NCBI GenBank assembly: GCA_023231475.1 | Contig: JALJEE010000149.1 | Span: 62,001 to 126,000, forward strand | Origin: Seison nebaliae | Lineage: Eukaryota; Rotifera; Pararotatoria; Seisonacea; Seisonidae | Direction of reading: 5' to 3' | DNA: 64,000 nt | Part shown: in pieces, positions 23,188 through 37,494 of the stretch | How the letters are laid out: every line of letters starts with the position of its first letter | Position numbering within the stretch: position 1 is the first letter of the stretch | Translations under genes and position numbers: made by a program | The notes under the pieces: generated by a model | Seen by the model: only the letters and a program-made list of their open reading frames with translations | The model's database searches: none | Told to the model about the DNA's origin: nothing

Positions 23188-26100
23188 ATGGAGTTAATGA
23201 CGAACGATTATAACCCACCAATTTTCCAAGAGAACTTAAACGATATTTCTCACTTCTTTACCGATTTTGGAGATAATTTCGCTTTCGAACCATTTTTAAC
23301 GTTAGACCATTTTGTTTTATAAATTTAAAAAAATGGAAAGTTTTTTTTGGGAATTTTGAATTATTTGTGAAATTTAAAAAACTTTCTCAAAATTTAGTTG
23401 TACGAATTTGAATGAAGAAGAAGAAGAAGAGGAAATTGATGGTTTCCGTTCACTTCTACCCATCGAACAGACGTTTAATCGAACAATCGAATGTGATGCT
23501 GATAATCATATGATTATGAGAATTCATGAAAATGAAACAACAATTTCATTGAAAAATGAAAATTTGTTTTCGGAGACGACGAATTCGTTGAATCGTCAAG
23601 TGGATATCGATTCAAATCGAATTCATGGAAATATGAAAAATTTTCCATTTCTTCCATCATCCATCATACACTCTAACAGATCACAAGGACATTATGTCAA
23701 TAAATCTGATCCAACAATCATCGATGCCGGTTTTCATTAAATTTTTTTTGATTTTTTCAAAATTTCTAAAAATTATTTCATTTCCAGATAAATTTTTACA
23801 GGAAATCGAAACGGATTCTTTAGGAAGAGTCTCCGCTCCTCGAATCGGTGAATTGCCTTCATTGAGATCGTTCGATAAATTGAATTTGACAGATAATCGA
23901 GAAGATGATGATATGGAATTATTACGAAATCGATTCACTCATAATTTGATTGTGAATCATGAGGAGGATGAAGAGAAAAATGAATTTATTGAAGATCAAC
24001 ATCATTTTACTGAGACGGATCTATTATTAGCGAAAATACGGTTCATGTCGACGGAAGAACATATTTCATCCGTTTCCTTCATCATTATTCTCTTATAATT
24101 TACACTTTTTTTTTTTCTTCTTTTAGTTGTCGACATCGAAACGAAATAAAAATAATGAATTAGCTATCGATCTCGATATGAATCATGTGATTTCAGAAGA
24201 GGAATTTCATGAGAAAGTACCAAATTTAGCAATCCGACATGATTTCCCATTAGATAATTTTCAAAAATTTGCCATTATGCATTTGGAACGACATGATAAT
24301 GTTTTCATTGTAGCACATACATCAGCAGGAAAAACGGTCGTTGCAGAATATGCCATTGCATTGGCATTGAAACATCAGTCCAAATGTATTTATACGTCGC
24401 CAGTGAAAGCATTATCGAATCAGAAATATCGTGATTTCCGTCGAATTTTCGGTGACGAAAATATCGGTTTATTAACAGGTGATATTCAATTGAATCGAAA
24501 AGCGAATTGTTTTATCATGACAACAGAAATTTTAAAATCGATGTTATATAATGGAGCAGAAATCATTCGAGAATTGGAATGGGTCATCTTTGACGAAGTT
24601 CATTATATCAACGATTTCGAACGAGGTGTAGTTTGGGAAGAAACATTAATTATGTTACCTGATCATGTTTCCATCGTTTTATTATCAGCCACCGTTCCTA
24701 ATGCTAAACAATTGGCACATTGGATTGGGAAGAATAAAAAGAAGAAAATTTATGTTATTTACAATACTCATCGACCAGTTCCATTGGAACATAATTTATT
24801 TGTTGAAGGTGTAACAATGGAGGTGGGAGAGAAACCTGAAAAAAATCCAACTTTCCGTTTTTCTAATAATCAGCCACCTCTACATCAAGCGACGATGAAG
24901 AAGATTAGTGCTGATAAACAAATGCCAATTGTTCGATGTATTGTGGATCGACATGGAAAATTTAATGATCAAGCAGTCGGTTATTGTACGTCAATGTACA
25001 AGAAAGCAAAAAGAACCTCATCAGGATTGCATCGAAATGATCGACGACCAGAAAGAGTGATATTGGAACAATTAATTCGATATTGTAAAAAAGAGAATTT
25101 ATTATCTGTTGTTCTATTCACTTTCTCGCGAAAAATTTGTGATCGAAATGCTACAGAAATTTGTGGACATCTTTCAAAATCTTCTACTTTCCAATTAAAT
25201 ACAAAAGAAGAAGAGAAGAAAATCGAGAAATTCTTTAGTAATTCATTAGAAGTTCTTCGTTTGGATGATCGTCATTTGCCCCAAATCGATTGGATGAAAC
25301 GTCTCGTTTTATTCGGTATTGGTGTCCATCATTCTGGTATTCTTCCAATTTTACGTGAATGTGTCGAATTACTCGTTCAACAATCATTAGTGAAAGTTCT
25401 GTTTGCGACAGAAACATTCGCTATTGGTGTAAATATGCCGATGAGAACAGTGGTATTTACTGGCGTGGAGAAATTTGATGGAATTAATAAACGATCATTA
25501 AATTCTGGTGAATATACTCAAATGGCAGGACGTGCTGGTCGACGAGGATTAGATGAGAATGGAACTGTATTAATTATGTGTCGGACAGGTGTACCATCGT
25601 CATTGACATTAAGAACGATGATATTGGGAAAACCATTATTTCTTCAATCGAAATTCCGTTTAACTTATGGAATGCTTCTCCGTTTATTGAGAGTGAATGA
25701 TGTTCGTGTTGAAGATATGTTGAAACAAAGTTTTTATGAATTCTTCCAACAAGAGAAAGTTTTATCATGTGCGAGTTTATTGAAAACGGTAAAATCAATT
25801 GTTGATCGATTGACACTTTCTAATTTCCAATATCGATCATGTTCATTTTGTCAATCTGATGAATATTCGATGGCGAATTATTATCGTAATCTCTATCAAT
25901 ATATTTCATTGAGAAGTGAATATAATCAATATATGTTTTCCACTTCCAACATCCCATCATTTTATCAACGATTTCTCACACCAGGTCGAGTGGTCGTTCT
26001 GAAGGAATTTCAGGGACGATTAAACGTTCCCGCCGTCATTCTCCAAATTGATGGAAGGAGATTATCTGAGAGTTTCTATTACGGTACTGACAATCTACCA

Positions 26101-28250
26101 CACACCACTACCACCACCACTACACGTCTCTATTCGATGAATCGGAAAGGAACTTTTGATTTGAAACGATTTCGACAAACCGTTTTTTATGGTCGATATG
26201 ACGAATTGATGAAAAATGAGAAAATGAACAGAATCAATCCCGCACAAAATACACATACTCATCGAATTATGGAAAATTTGACGAAACAACCAAATCTTCC
26301 AGCACGTACACAATTCGCCACGTTACTCATTTGTCGATGGAAAAAGAAAAGTGAAAAGTTTCATTCGATTCTTCTTCTTTTACACTCAAATTCCATTTTA
26401 GAGATCAAATTGATTTCCAATCATCAGAAATGTGTACAGAAAATGATTTAGATCCAAATCGAACATTTGAATATCCCATCGATTTAGGTGAGATAATTTA
26501 ATTTATTTTTTATGTAAATTTAAATTTCTTTTTTTTTCAGAGAAAAATGAAATTCAATCGATGAATGATCGATTAATGAAATTATTGGAGAATTTGAATG
26601 AAATAGATTTCGTTTATCCCGAAGCGATTCATGGACAAGGTATTTATGAACTATCTCTACCAGATTCATTAGATGATGATAATTTCGAAATTATCACAAA
26701 TGTAGAAATGCATGGACATCTTCATTTCATTACTCAATGTAATCTAATGAATGAATGGATGAAAGAAATTAGTGAAATAAATAATTCAAATCTTATAATT
26801 AACAATAAATTCATTAATGAATTTTGTGATAATTGGATCCATAAAAATCATTTATTGGAGGATGGAATCACTCACATGAAATTATCTCCTGAAATTCGAA
26901 ATATTTATGAGAATGTTGTTCTCAAACCATTCAAGAATGCATTACAAATGTGGAAAGAGAAAGATCTCCCACAAAAAGGATCGGAAAAAAAATCGAATAA
27001 ATCTCAACAGAAGAAAAAGAAGAAAAATAAAGTAATCGAATTCCAATTGGGAAATTTTGACAGTTTCTCCATTCACTTTCTCTTTTTCCTTCTTAATTGT
27101 CTTTTCAAGAAATCTTCAATGAGAAGAAACCGGAAATGTCTGGAATGAAACAGAAACAAATTAAAGTGACTCTATTCGACGAATTGACAAATGATGATAT
27201 GAAGAAACAATTCAATTTGGAACAAATCTCTCGTCTGGATGAAATTAGTCGAATCGCCAAATTGTTAACGACGAACGAACAGAAACTTTTGGGATGTGGA
27301 AAATGTCCAAATTTCCATTTTCATGTTTACAATTTTTTTACCATTTTCTAATTCGAATTTCCTTCAGTTCCGTCAACATCGTCTTATTGAGATGTTTAAT
27401 ACTCAAGTGAAATATATTAATGAGATGGATAGTGATCAGAAATTATCTCATTATAAAGAGTATCAAAATCGTTTGAAAGTTTATAATTTTTTTTTTTAAT
27501 TTTTTCAAATTTTTTTTTTCAGTTATTAAAGAATTTGGAATATATAAATGAAGACGAAGAATTGTTGTTTAAAGGACGTGTAGCTGCTGCTTTCATTTCG
27601 GGACAATCAGAAATCTTCTTAACCGAATTACTTTTCCAAGGTGAACACTTTTTTAAAACCGTTAAAATCATCAAATCTGCAGGATATATTGTACGATGGA
27701 CGCCAGCTGAATTAGCTGCTATTCTCTCAACTTTAGTCTTCCAAAACAAAGCGAAACCATTGAAAGAAATCAATTTCACTAATAAAAAATTACGTTTAAA
27801 TTTCAAATATTTCATTTATTTTCTTCATTTTTCAAACATTTTCTAGAGGTGGAATGTCATAAAATTTACGAATTCGCTGTCCAAATGGCAGAGAAGGAAC
27901 AACAATTCGAAATTTGTGAAAGTGTCGAAGATTTTATGTCGAATTTCCATTTTGGATTGGTACAAGCGACTTATGATTGGAGTACCGGTCGATCGTTTCG
28001 ATTTATTATGAATTATTTGGGCAATGAAGAAATACAAGAAGGTTTTCTCTTTTTATTCTTTCAATATCGACATTGAATTGTTATTGAAGGATTTGTGGTG
28101 AGGACGATGTTGCGCTTAAATGAATTACTTCGTAGTTTACTCTGTGCGACCCGATTAATGGGAGACGTCGTTCTTGAGAATAAAGTGAAGGAGGCAATCG
28201 AGTCCATCAAAAGAGATATCGTTTTTGCCGGAAGTCTCTATGTGAAATAA
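23188..28250 (+). CDS. SKIC2: SKI2 (SKIV2L) exosome-associated RNA helicase
   Basis: Twelve exons give 1,492 aa: 23188-23300, 23398-23729, 23788-24071, 24127-26357, 26402-26487, 26541-27062, 27110-27324, 27368-27478, 27523-27640, 27683-27793, 27847-28041, 28090-28250. SKI2 is the helicase of the cytoplasmic SKI complex that feeds mRNA to the exosome. The helicase core shows AHTSAGKTVVAEYAIAL (Walker A), TSPVKALSNQKYRDF, DEVHYIND (DEVH box), LLSATVPNA, GVHHSGILPILRE, ATETFAIGVNMP and YTQMAGRAGRRG. The SKI2 arch and C-terminal helical region follow, ending RDIVFAGSLYVK (human RDIVFAASLYTQ). The N-terminus is acidic and Ser-rich. It is longer than human (1,246), partly through a Lys-rich linker near exon 6. 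Another 5' exon is possible. Confidence 0.94.
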
Positions 28251-29026
28251 CTTTGTGATAATTTGATAATTTGCGACGAATCAAAAAGTTTTAAGATAAA
28301 ATAAATTCATATTTTAAAAAATATCCGTAAAAATTTAAGATATGATGTTGAATTTAACATATTATAGATTATAGATTATAGACTCTATAAGATTATTCTT
28401 TTTAAATTACATATATATAATTCAAAATTTTATTTAAAACTTTCGACTATTGTTCCTCAAAAAATTTCTAAAATAAACCAATTTTTCGAAAAGTGTTTTA
28501 TTGAAATTTTTTTTGAATCTATAACTATTATAGAGTTGCTAAGTGAAAGTTCAAAGACTACTAACAAGCTTAAAAATTTTTAGAAATAGTTCGAACTTAT
28601 AGTCTCGAACTTTTTAGTCGGAGACTTTAAGTTCGGAACTATTGTAGTCTTTTAAAATAGAATATTTTAGTATACTTATACCTAAAATATTTACTTATAG
28701 TTAAACTATATATAAATAATAATAATATTATTAATAATAACTCCTTGTTCTGATGTTGTTTAAAACAAAAATATTTATATAATTTCTAATGATAAAAATG
28801 ACTTGATTCATAACCAATTGGCAATTCACCTATAATCGAAAATATCTTACATTCTGATAATTTTAAATAAAATATTGAAAAAAAATTAAAAATATTGTTA
28901 AAGATTTTTTTGTGTTTATTTCAGATGAAATTCAAATGCCACAACAGAGGAGAATTGTAAGTTGAGAAGAGAGAATTTTGAAGCTTATTCATTTCCTTAA
29001 CAGTTCATTAATTTCTTCGAAAGACA
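28251..29026. other. Intergenic region with a hairpin
   Basis: 0.8 kb between SKI2 and GNPDA, very AT rich. It holds a short ATTATAG tandem run near 28363-28383 and a long hairpin at 28553-28653. No coding frame is visible. Confidence 0.5.
28553..28653. repeat. Long imperfect hairpin
   Basis: The inner arms 28586-28610 and 28617-28642 are near-perfect reverse complements around a 6-nt loop (TTCGAACTTATAGTCTCGAAC against GTTCCGAACTTAAAGTCTCCGAC). The outer arms AAAGACTACT (28553) and AGTCTTTT (near 28653) pair after a roughly 20-nt bulge. Total stem is about 35 bp. The size resembles a microRNA precursor or MITE core; expression is not shown by sequence. Confidence 0.6.
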
Positions 29027-29833
29027 ATGCGATTCATCATTCTAAAACAATCGGAAGATGTGGCCGATTGGGCGTCTACTTATATTATCAAACGAATTAA
29101 AACTTTTGCTCCAACTTCTGATAAATTATTTACATTGGGATTACCTACTGGTAGTACGCCCATGGCAACATACGCGAAATTAGTAGAGAGACATCGTCGT
29201 GGTGAAATCTCATTCAAATATGTGAAAACGTTTAATATGGATGAATATGTTGGAATACCACGAGATCATCCTGAAAGTTATCATACTTTTATGTGGGAGA
29301 ATTTGTTTAAACATATCGATATCGATCCAAAAAATGTGAATATTTTGAATGGGAATGCAAAGAATTTGGAACAAGAATGTATCGATTATGAGAGGAAGAT
29401 CGAAGATAGTGGTGGAATTGAATTGTTCGTTGGGGGAATCGGTCCCGACGGTCACATCGCTTTCAATGAACCTGGTTCGAGTTTAGTCTCAAAAACACGT
29501 TTAAAATCGTTAGCGGAAGATACGATTTTAGCTAACGCTCGATTTTTCGGGAACGATATAACAAAAGTACCAAAAATGGCTTTGACGGTGGGAGTGGGAA
29601 CGGTGATGGCGGCGAAAGAAGTGATGGTATTAATCACTGGTGCACACAAAGCATATGCATTACATATGGCAATTGAGGAGGGAGTGAATCACATGTGGAC
29701 CGTCTCCGCTTTTCAACAACATCCAAATTTCATCTGTATTTGTGACGATGCGGCAACGTTGGAACTGAAAGTGAAAACGGTCAGATATTTCAAGAGTCTG
29801 ACGGAAGTTCATAATCAGATGTTGAAAGATTGA
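29027..29833 (+). CDS. GNPDA1: Glucosamine-6-phosphate deaminase
   Basis: Intronless, 268 aa, the length of the bacterial and animal family core (E. coli NagB 266). It converts glucosamine-6-phosphate to fructose-6-phosphate and ammonia in the cytosol, opposing the hexosamine pathway that feeds UDP-GlcNAc synthesis. Visible active-site segments are [13 protein letters not shown] (phosphate loop), [18 protein letters not shown] (catalytic Asp), and [18 protein letters not shown] with the Asp-x-His and the Glu of the catalytic set. The sequence is closer to animal GNPDA1/2 than to NagB, for example in [11 protein letters not shown]. The start matches the family N-terminus ([15 protein letters not shown]). 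The vertebrate C-terminal extension is absent. Confidence 0.96.
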   Translation: MRFIILKQSEDVADWASTYIIKRIKTFAPTSDKLFTLGLPTGSTPMATYAKLVERHRRGEISFKYVKTFNMDEYVGIPRDHPESYHTFMWENLFKHIDIDPKNVNILNGNAKNLEQECIDYERKIEDSGGIELFVGGIGPDGHIAFNEPGSSLVSKTRLKSLAEDTILANARFFGNDITKVPKMALTVGVGTVMAAKEVMVLITGAHKAYALHMAIEEGVNHMWTVSAFQQHPNFICICDDAATLELKVKTVRYFKSLTEVHNQMLKD

Positions 29834-30276
29834 ACTTGACTCACTTAATTTATTTTTGTTGTTAGTAAATCAATAATTGAATTGCCATTTAGAGTAATTT
29901 CACTAAGATAATAATAAACGAACTTTACCTCAAAATTTCCGTCTGTCTTCACAATTATCTTTTATGGGAATTTGTTGGCATAAAATTCCTTTTTTTTTAC
30001 CATTTCACATAATTGGAAAATTGTTCAGTCTATTAAACATGAAATGATTTTCACTTATCTTTTGATAGATGATTTCATTACCAATTTCTCGAAATGTGTG
30101 TGGGAGATAAAATTCTTTTTGCCATTTCATTTCCGAACAAATTTGAAAATTTTGATGGAGTTCTGATGTTTACATAATATTATTCATCTTCTCAAATATC
30201 TGGAAAAGAATCGGTCCGACTTTTTTTTGGTGATTGAAATATATTGGAGGAATGTGCAAATAGTTTTGTTTTAGTT

Positions 30277-30298
30277 AGAGAGAGAGAGAGAGAGAGAG
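30277..30298. repeat. (GA)n microsatellite
   Basis: An AG dinucleotide run of about eleven units in the gene-poor region. Similar GA/CT tracts occur near 9622-9652 and, as a polypyrimidine tract, in the homeodomain-gene intron at 21665-21687. Confidence 0.85.
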
Positions 30299-33200
30299 TT
30301 AGTTTTGCTAATTTATTATCAGTTTCTCATTATTCCCTTGAATCTCCTACTTATTAGTTAGTGGGGGAATGTAATAGGATTCCATTCGTTAGTTCTGGAG
30401 TAATCTAGTTTATCCTTCGATTAACAGTGAACAAAAAACAGGACTTTCTTTTTCCATAAAAAAACTATCTTAGATCTGTTCCAATCGACCTTCATTCATC
30501 ATCCAATTTATCGAATATCCTCCATTAATGTGGTGTTAAGTGAGAATAATAGATATCGTTTGTAGACAGTAAACGGAAAATGGACAATTGGTCAGTGCAT
30601 TTATAATTGTAAATTTCATTCAATGGATAGTTATTGTTCGTTGAATTTAAAGAAAATGATAATATGATCCTGTAAATTTCATGACATCAACCGAATGGTT
30701 GATACCTTAGAGAAATTTGTTTCAGAATTAGTTTTCAGGGAGATAAGTTCAGGGGATGTGTGAATGATTTGTCCTTTGTCTAAAAATTCCTCTTATGATA
30801 AATGATCGTAGTGAGATGTGTGCTTCTCTTCTTGAGATGACTTTGAAGATTATTATTCTCTATAAACATTCTTTAATCAATCTCTTCCATTAATATGTTC
30901 AACTCGTCTTATTGGAACAGTATAAATCGGTTTATCATATCTTCGTTCATCCTATTTGTTTACAATATGCATGTTGGATTCCGAGGAAATGTTGCTGCTT
31001 CTCAACAGAAGAAAGTTTGATTGATATTGGTCGAACGATTGTGAAAGATCAGATATGATCTGGAGAATGTCGAAGTGTGATGCATTTGAAAATCGTATTA
31101 TTCGAGTATGGAAGTGTAAGATGATAGGAGGAAGGGAACGCAAATCATTAATTAGTCGATAAGTTTTGTCGATCACCTTCTTCACAATTCTGCTCGTCTA
31201 TCAATTGGGAAGAAGTAATTAAATTTGCATCGCCATAATAATATTATGTTTCCGATGAAGAATTCGCCAGATTCGCCTTCGAAATACGAAACCTATTTCC
31301 AATTGAACGTCTTCCTTCGATTAATATGATTTGTGAGAAATGATGATGATTTATTAGACTTTCCCATTTGTTTGATGTGTGAACTTCTCTTCTACATTCT
31401 CCCCCTCCATTTTACCATTTCTTCAATTTACTACTCTTTTGTTGGGGGGAGAGGTTGTATGTGATCGGGCCTAATACAATTCCGTAGCGAGAAGGGACGA
31501 ATATCGGTGAAATAGAATGAGTCCAATCACGTATTCATTGTTCGTTCGTTCATAATCGTTTCCTTCATTCATCCATCCATTCTTCTTATTCATTCATTAT
31601 TCTCTCCTTCTCATTGTTACATCACTGTCGTTCTTCTGTCTATGGAATCGTTTATATAAATCTTTTTCTCATCCTTCTCCTTTTGTTGTCATCGTCTATC
31701 GTCCCCTCCTTCCCCACCACTTGTTAGCGTAAAATTGAATGACCTTCCCCATCTTAATTCAAATGCTCCATTTGAGCACAAATTATTTCAACTATCTAAT
31801 CAATTCAAATTATATTCCCATTCCCTGATATTTAACAAGAAGAGCACTTAATTTGATCAACTTAATCCTCTATATAATATATTATGTCATAATTACTCAT
31901 CATCATCAACTTTATTTTTTCATCTCATTTCCATCCTCACCATTAATGTTTCCTCTTCTGCTTTCAAATCTTCGGACCATCAACTCTTGATAAAACTCTC
32001 TTTAATTCTTCCTAATTCTTTTAATTTTCATACATATTTTCACTTAAATCATCATCAATTTTAATGTGTTTCCTCATTTTATTTGTTTGTCGAGTAGTCA
32101 AACTAATTCCATTTTTAATTCGATTGACATAAACTAATTACTAGCGAGGGGAGGATGATACTTACTAATTATTCTGTAGCATTCGAATTACTAGTTAACC
32201 GACGTGAGATGGATTATTAATATGATTCGAATATATTATGTAATTTTTTTGAAATATCTTCTTTCAAACAACTACCAGTTCGGACGGTGCTACAATAATT
32301 CCTTCTAATGATTAACGAATTATTATTTTTTGCTATTAATTAAATATTATTTAGTATTAATATATTAATTTTCCTTTGTTTCAAGTAAATGAATCTTCTC
32401 CATAATCGCCCTTCTGTTATCTTATTGCATGGAATCAATCAATGAGTCTTCCACTTAGGAATTCTCATAATTCCCATCAATTATTCGCAACTCACTTAAT
32501 TCCTTCGTGTTCCGTTAGAATGAACATTTTCTTCAAAAAGAAGAAGAACCTTCGAATTCTTCCCGAGTCAAAAAATGGTTCGTTTGAGTTAGTTTGTCTT
32601 CGAATTACATGCAAAGTTAATTATCCTGAAAACAGACGATTGTTAGTTGTCCCATTTAAATTTTCCAACCAATTCTCCTCCAATCCCATTTACGTAATGG
32701 ATTATTTAGTTGTTGCTTATCTCTGAATTGGAAACGAGGAATATGAATGAAAATCTATTTGAATATTATTATTAATAAATTGACGTCATTCGTTATGTGT
32801 CTAACTAGGCCAAGTGCTCCTCCTATTTTCAGTCGGCATTGCGACAATTTATTAACCGAAACATATTATTCCTCGAAACATCTCAGGCGGAATACGAGTA
32901 ATAGATTAATGAATTATATTTTTTTTACTCATTCGTCCCCTCCCCCCGTTCCACTCTCTAAACGACACCCAAAAGAATTACTTCGGACATTTGTTTGTAC
33001 TCGAAAAAACATTGGGAGAAGAAAATAATTAATAAAGTGAGACAACTGCTGATGGAATAATCGTTTGATATGATCGATTGTGAAAACCAAATATTGACTC
33101 AAGTTAGTCTGAAGAATTAAAAAAAAGTTGCCTCAAATTATATGTATTTTGGCAATCATTCAGAATGGAGAATGGAAGTGAAAAATATCAAATTCGTTTT

Positions 33201-36200
33201 TTTGCCTCTCATAATTATCCACAATGCTCATTCCTATATGGACGTATTGTATATGATTTGTATCCTCAACAAAATCTTATAACATTATTCCTTCTTACAA
33301 TGGAATGTGGATTAATTGTTTGTTAACTTCATTCTTTATAACTTTTAAAGTTTTCGACGTACCATTTAAATGGAAATCTTACATGAAATATACTTTATAG
33401 AAGTTTATTCATATTCATATATTTTCTTATGTACCAATGAGACGTTATATGTTTGATAATAGTTCACAGAGAGACAATCATTCTATGGCACTTTTCTCAT
33501 TTTTTCTTTTTTTCGGAGAAAAATGCATTCTTATTCTGGAAAGAATGTCATTCAACGTCCAGAAAATTCATGTTTATTTCAGATTCATATTCGAACGAAA
33601 AACAAATTAGAAAACGAAGATCATTATCTGAAAATTAATGACAATTGCAACTGTTCAAAAACATTTAGGGTATGTATATAGTTTCAGAATAGAACCAAAT
33701 TGAAAGAATCAACTGTACAACTTTAATTTTAAATGAAAGAAATTTCTTGGATAGTTTAGATGAGATTGTTGGTAATTTTAAATAATTACAATTTATTAAA
33801 AGTTCGTGTTCTTTTGACAAAAATTAAATACAAATCTTTTGAGAGTGGATTATTAGTAGTTTAAAGTTGTGAGCGGATTAAAATTAATTTTTAAATGGTT
33901 TTAATTCCATAGGGTTACGGTGTGTCAAAAACTGACAAAAGTTGATGTTTGTTATTTTTGAAAGGAGGGTTGGGAAAAGTTGAAACTTTTTCAAGTACCT
34001 GTCTGAATTCCTGTCAGAATTGTGAGTGATTTTTTGTCGAAAAATGAAAAACCAAATCGAATGTCGTACACATTTACTACTTCTCCGGGATTGGTATGTA
34101 TAAAGGAATTGACAAGATGCATATTTGTGAGTAAATAATGAAGACTTATGTTAGAGAGACCAGTTAGTTTAAGTAGAAATAAGTGTGTTTACTTGAAGCC
34201 AAATGAAACACCGGAGTAGTATTTTTGGCTGACATGTACATTTGTAGTGTGAACAATCAATTAATAACACAGTTAAGCAAACAGAACTTCACTTAGTTCC
34301 ACATCTGATTTCGCCAATCGTTCTCTTTCTATGGTTGAATATCTCGCCAAAATTACAACTATACCTAGCGGTCTGATTGGGATATTTTTTGTCGTCATGG
34401 CAACTATTGATCCTCATCTTAAAATAGAAGAGTACTTCGGGTGATTTCATTCCAATCGTCCACCACAGATGACTCGCTTTTGATATTTTCATCAATAATT
34501 TATGATTTATTATTATTGTCGTACGTATGAACATACATATCAGTTCTTTCCTCAACTACTTCTTTCTCCACCGTTAGAATAAGCTGATACGTAGAATATT
34601 TCGATGATATTTCATACTCAAATTGAATAATTCTTCTCTAATATACTTCAAAACATTTTCTTTATTATCCTCCAAATGTTCGACACCTTTCAAGGAGGAT
34701 GTTCAATTCTAATCTGAAATATAGATTATATTATCTTTCTCAACACGATAGTGCGACATTCGACGAAAGAAACTTCTCCTTTACGCCGCAATCGATCGAT
34801 CTATATTGATGTTGGTGTCTGAAATTTTTGATCGCAGGCACAGCCATCGATGGGATAGTCTCACACACACTCACAAAGAGAGTTGTAGTAAGACTAATAT
34901 TTATAATGATAATAAGCATTGTTCTTCATCAATCTATTTGTGTCAATTGAAAGAGAAAAAGAATCTTCTCTTAGGAGGAGAAGATTTTCCTTCCATTTTC
35001 TCATCATATTAGCATCATCTCTCTAATAAGACGACTCATTTTGATGTACGTCGCCATGTATCCAACAGAATAAACATCCCGATGATTAGTTGCTATAAAA
35101 AACTTAACAATAATAAAAAGAATTGAGGAAGTTTGCAAATTTCGACGATCTCTCCCCCATTTCACAGTCGTTGTAATTGATTGTCTCATATTCGTAACTT
35201 GTGCCGAAAACTATTCCATATTTTCATGACCATCGTTATGAGACTCACAATCGTAAGAATGATGATGAGCGAGACCATTTGTATCATCATAATCAAGAGA
35301 TTTTCGGTGGAATGTACATGAAAGTACTCTCCTCTCACTATTGAATAAGTTACATGGAAGTTAGTTACCATTGGAACTAATGGAATCATGTATAATGGTA
35401 ATGAAGAATGATTGTTCGCAAATTAAATTATCAGATGGAACTTATACTGATAGTCTGTTGTCCATCTCTCTATTTCTCTCCCATATTACCTCATCATCGA
35501 TCTGTCTGATAATATGCATATTATTCTTCCTATACTCAATTCTTTCGACAAGAATAACTATTTTAATTTAGAGCGAAAACTGCGTACGATAAATTTTTAA
35601 CGAATTCTCTTCTACAATAATGGCAAGAATTTAATTTCCAATCCGACATTCCCAATCATTTCGGGGAAGCACAATTCCTTCATTTAATATCGAACGAAAA
35701 ATATTTCCTCAACATTCACATCACAATTATTTTTCCTTTCTACTCCTTTGGAGAGTTCACACTTCAGGCAAACTAATCAATTCTGTTTCTTCCATTTATT
35801 GAGAATCCGTTCCGATTCACTTCTTCTGTAATACGAGAACTTGTTAAATTCACTCCATTTAATTTATTTTTATGATTCAATAATTTCATATTGTTCCCCT
35901 TCGTTAGAAAGTTTCATTCGATTCGAAAGTTCCTAATTTTTCCGTACGACATTTTACGAAATTTCCACGTACTTTTTTATCGGATAATTCGAACATCATC
36001 TGAATATTATATTGAATATTGAGAGTTTTTTTATGAGTTCATTCTGAAATTGAACTCATTATTGTAATTCGGGTGGAAAATGTGTCCGATTTTGATGTCG
36101 AATAATTGCTATGGAATCCGATAACGGTTATCTGAATCTAAATGAGTAATTTTTGAATTTAATCACAAATCATGCAAAAAGAAACGAATTTTACTTTGTT

Positions 36201-36377
36201 TCTAACGTTTAATCGGTTTATATAGAATTCGATTTTGAAGTCAATCATTCCACATTCATTTCAGTCTAATCATTACCTGCATAATGGAAGGATAAAGGAA
36301 TAATCATAAATAATAATCGGTCAATGCACGACAATATGGGAAGTGATGAAAAATTGATTACTCAATACTCCCATATT

Positions 36378-36401
36378 GATGATGATGATGATGATGATGA
36401 T
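36378..36401. repeat. (GAT)8 microsatellite
   Basis: Eight uninterrupted GAT triplets in the gene-poor region. It is not in a coding frame. Confidence 0.9.
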
Positions 36402-37494
36402 GTAAAAGATATCTAATTATTGAATGACAAGTAAGAAGGATATAGAATGGATACAATAAATATTTATTTCCACAACGTATTGGGATGAATATTTATATGA
36501 ATACTTTTTGAAATCCTTCTCTCTTATTCTTTCCTCTCGATTTGAAGTCGAGAAAGTTTTTTGAATAAATTTGATCTTCGTAAATATTCTTTTTTCTTAA
36601 AATATTAATCTTGAAAATCGATTATCGTATTGACATTTATATTGTTAGGAAAAGGAATTCAAATAATTTTCATTCTTCCTCGCAACTTCTCTTCTTCTAT
36701 GCTAAGTTATGCGGGCATAATTATTCGTCGTTCAATTGACGAACACGATTTCTTGTTACATCAAATTTGCCCATTTCTTTAAGGAAAGAATTATGTAAGA
36801 AAGAAAAAAATTTATTTTTTCAACTTTTCCGGGGAAAATAACAGAAGCATACTATACAGTTTCCATTACCAATAAATTGATTTGAAAAAAAAAACGGAAC
36901 AAAGAATTTGAATGTTCCATTCAGGGGAAAAGTGAATGGGAAAAATGAGAGCAAATTCGGAAATAGTTTTTGTTGCATGTCGGCAGATGAAATGGTCGAA
37001 CGTAACTCACTATTATTCGGTAGTCATTCCATTTCTCTTCTCATCGTCGACTGACGTGATTTGGAATTACATCCGAAATCAATTAAACGAAATCCTCACA
37101 AAAAAGATCGATCTGTTAATTTCGCATGTTTCATCTTGTATGTTGAAGTGAAGGAACTTTCTTTCCTTCCATCGAATCATTAAGATTAGCATTGTGAAAA
37201 TAAACTTTTCATTCAATTCATTTCATATCGTTTCAAATAGATCATTCTCCTTCTAATATGTCCATTTATATCATCTGTTATATTTGGAATAGAATTTATT
37301 GAATATATCAATAATTAACACATTGAGAAGAGAAATTTTCATTTGAGAATAGTCCGAACCGAATAATTTCTTTTACCATTCACAAGTACGAAGAAACAAA
37401 CGAAATTAGTAACAGAATATTATTTAACTTTACCAACATGAAATGTTCATTTGAAAAAGAAAAAAATGTGAACTAATTTAAATGATTCGAATCA

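Larger units (their letters stand above)
29834..37494. other. 7.7-kb gene-poor region upstream of the GPCR gene
   Basis: No frame in this stretch is convincingly coding. The longer ones (32442-32726, 32747-33028, 34289-34555, 36936-37151) are short, lack family matches and do not splice into a recognisable protein. Simple repeats are (GA)n at 30277-30298 and (GAT)8 at 36378-36401. In a genome where most spacers are under 1 kb, this is the longest gap in the window. Likely explanations are cis-regulatory DNA or 5' UTR introns of the downstream GPCR gene, or unrecognised non-coding RNA genes. Confidence 0.5.

Noticed and set aside
32442-33028. Two consecutive short plus-strand frames in the gene-poor region
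   Set aside because: They do not join into a recognisable protein and lack convincing start or splice context.
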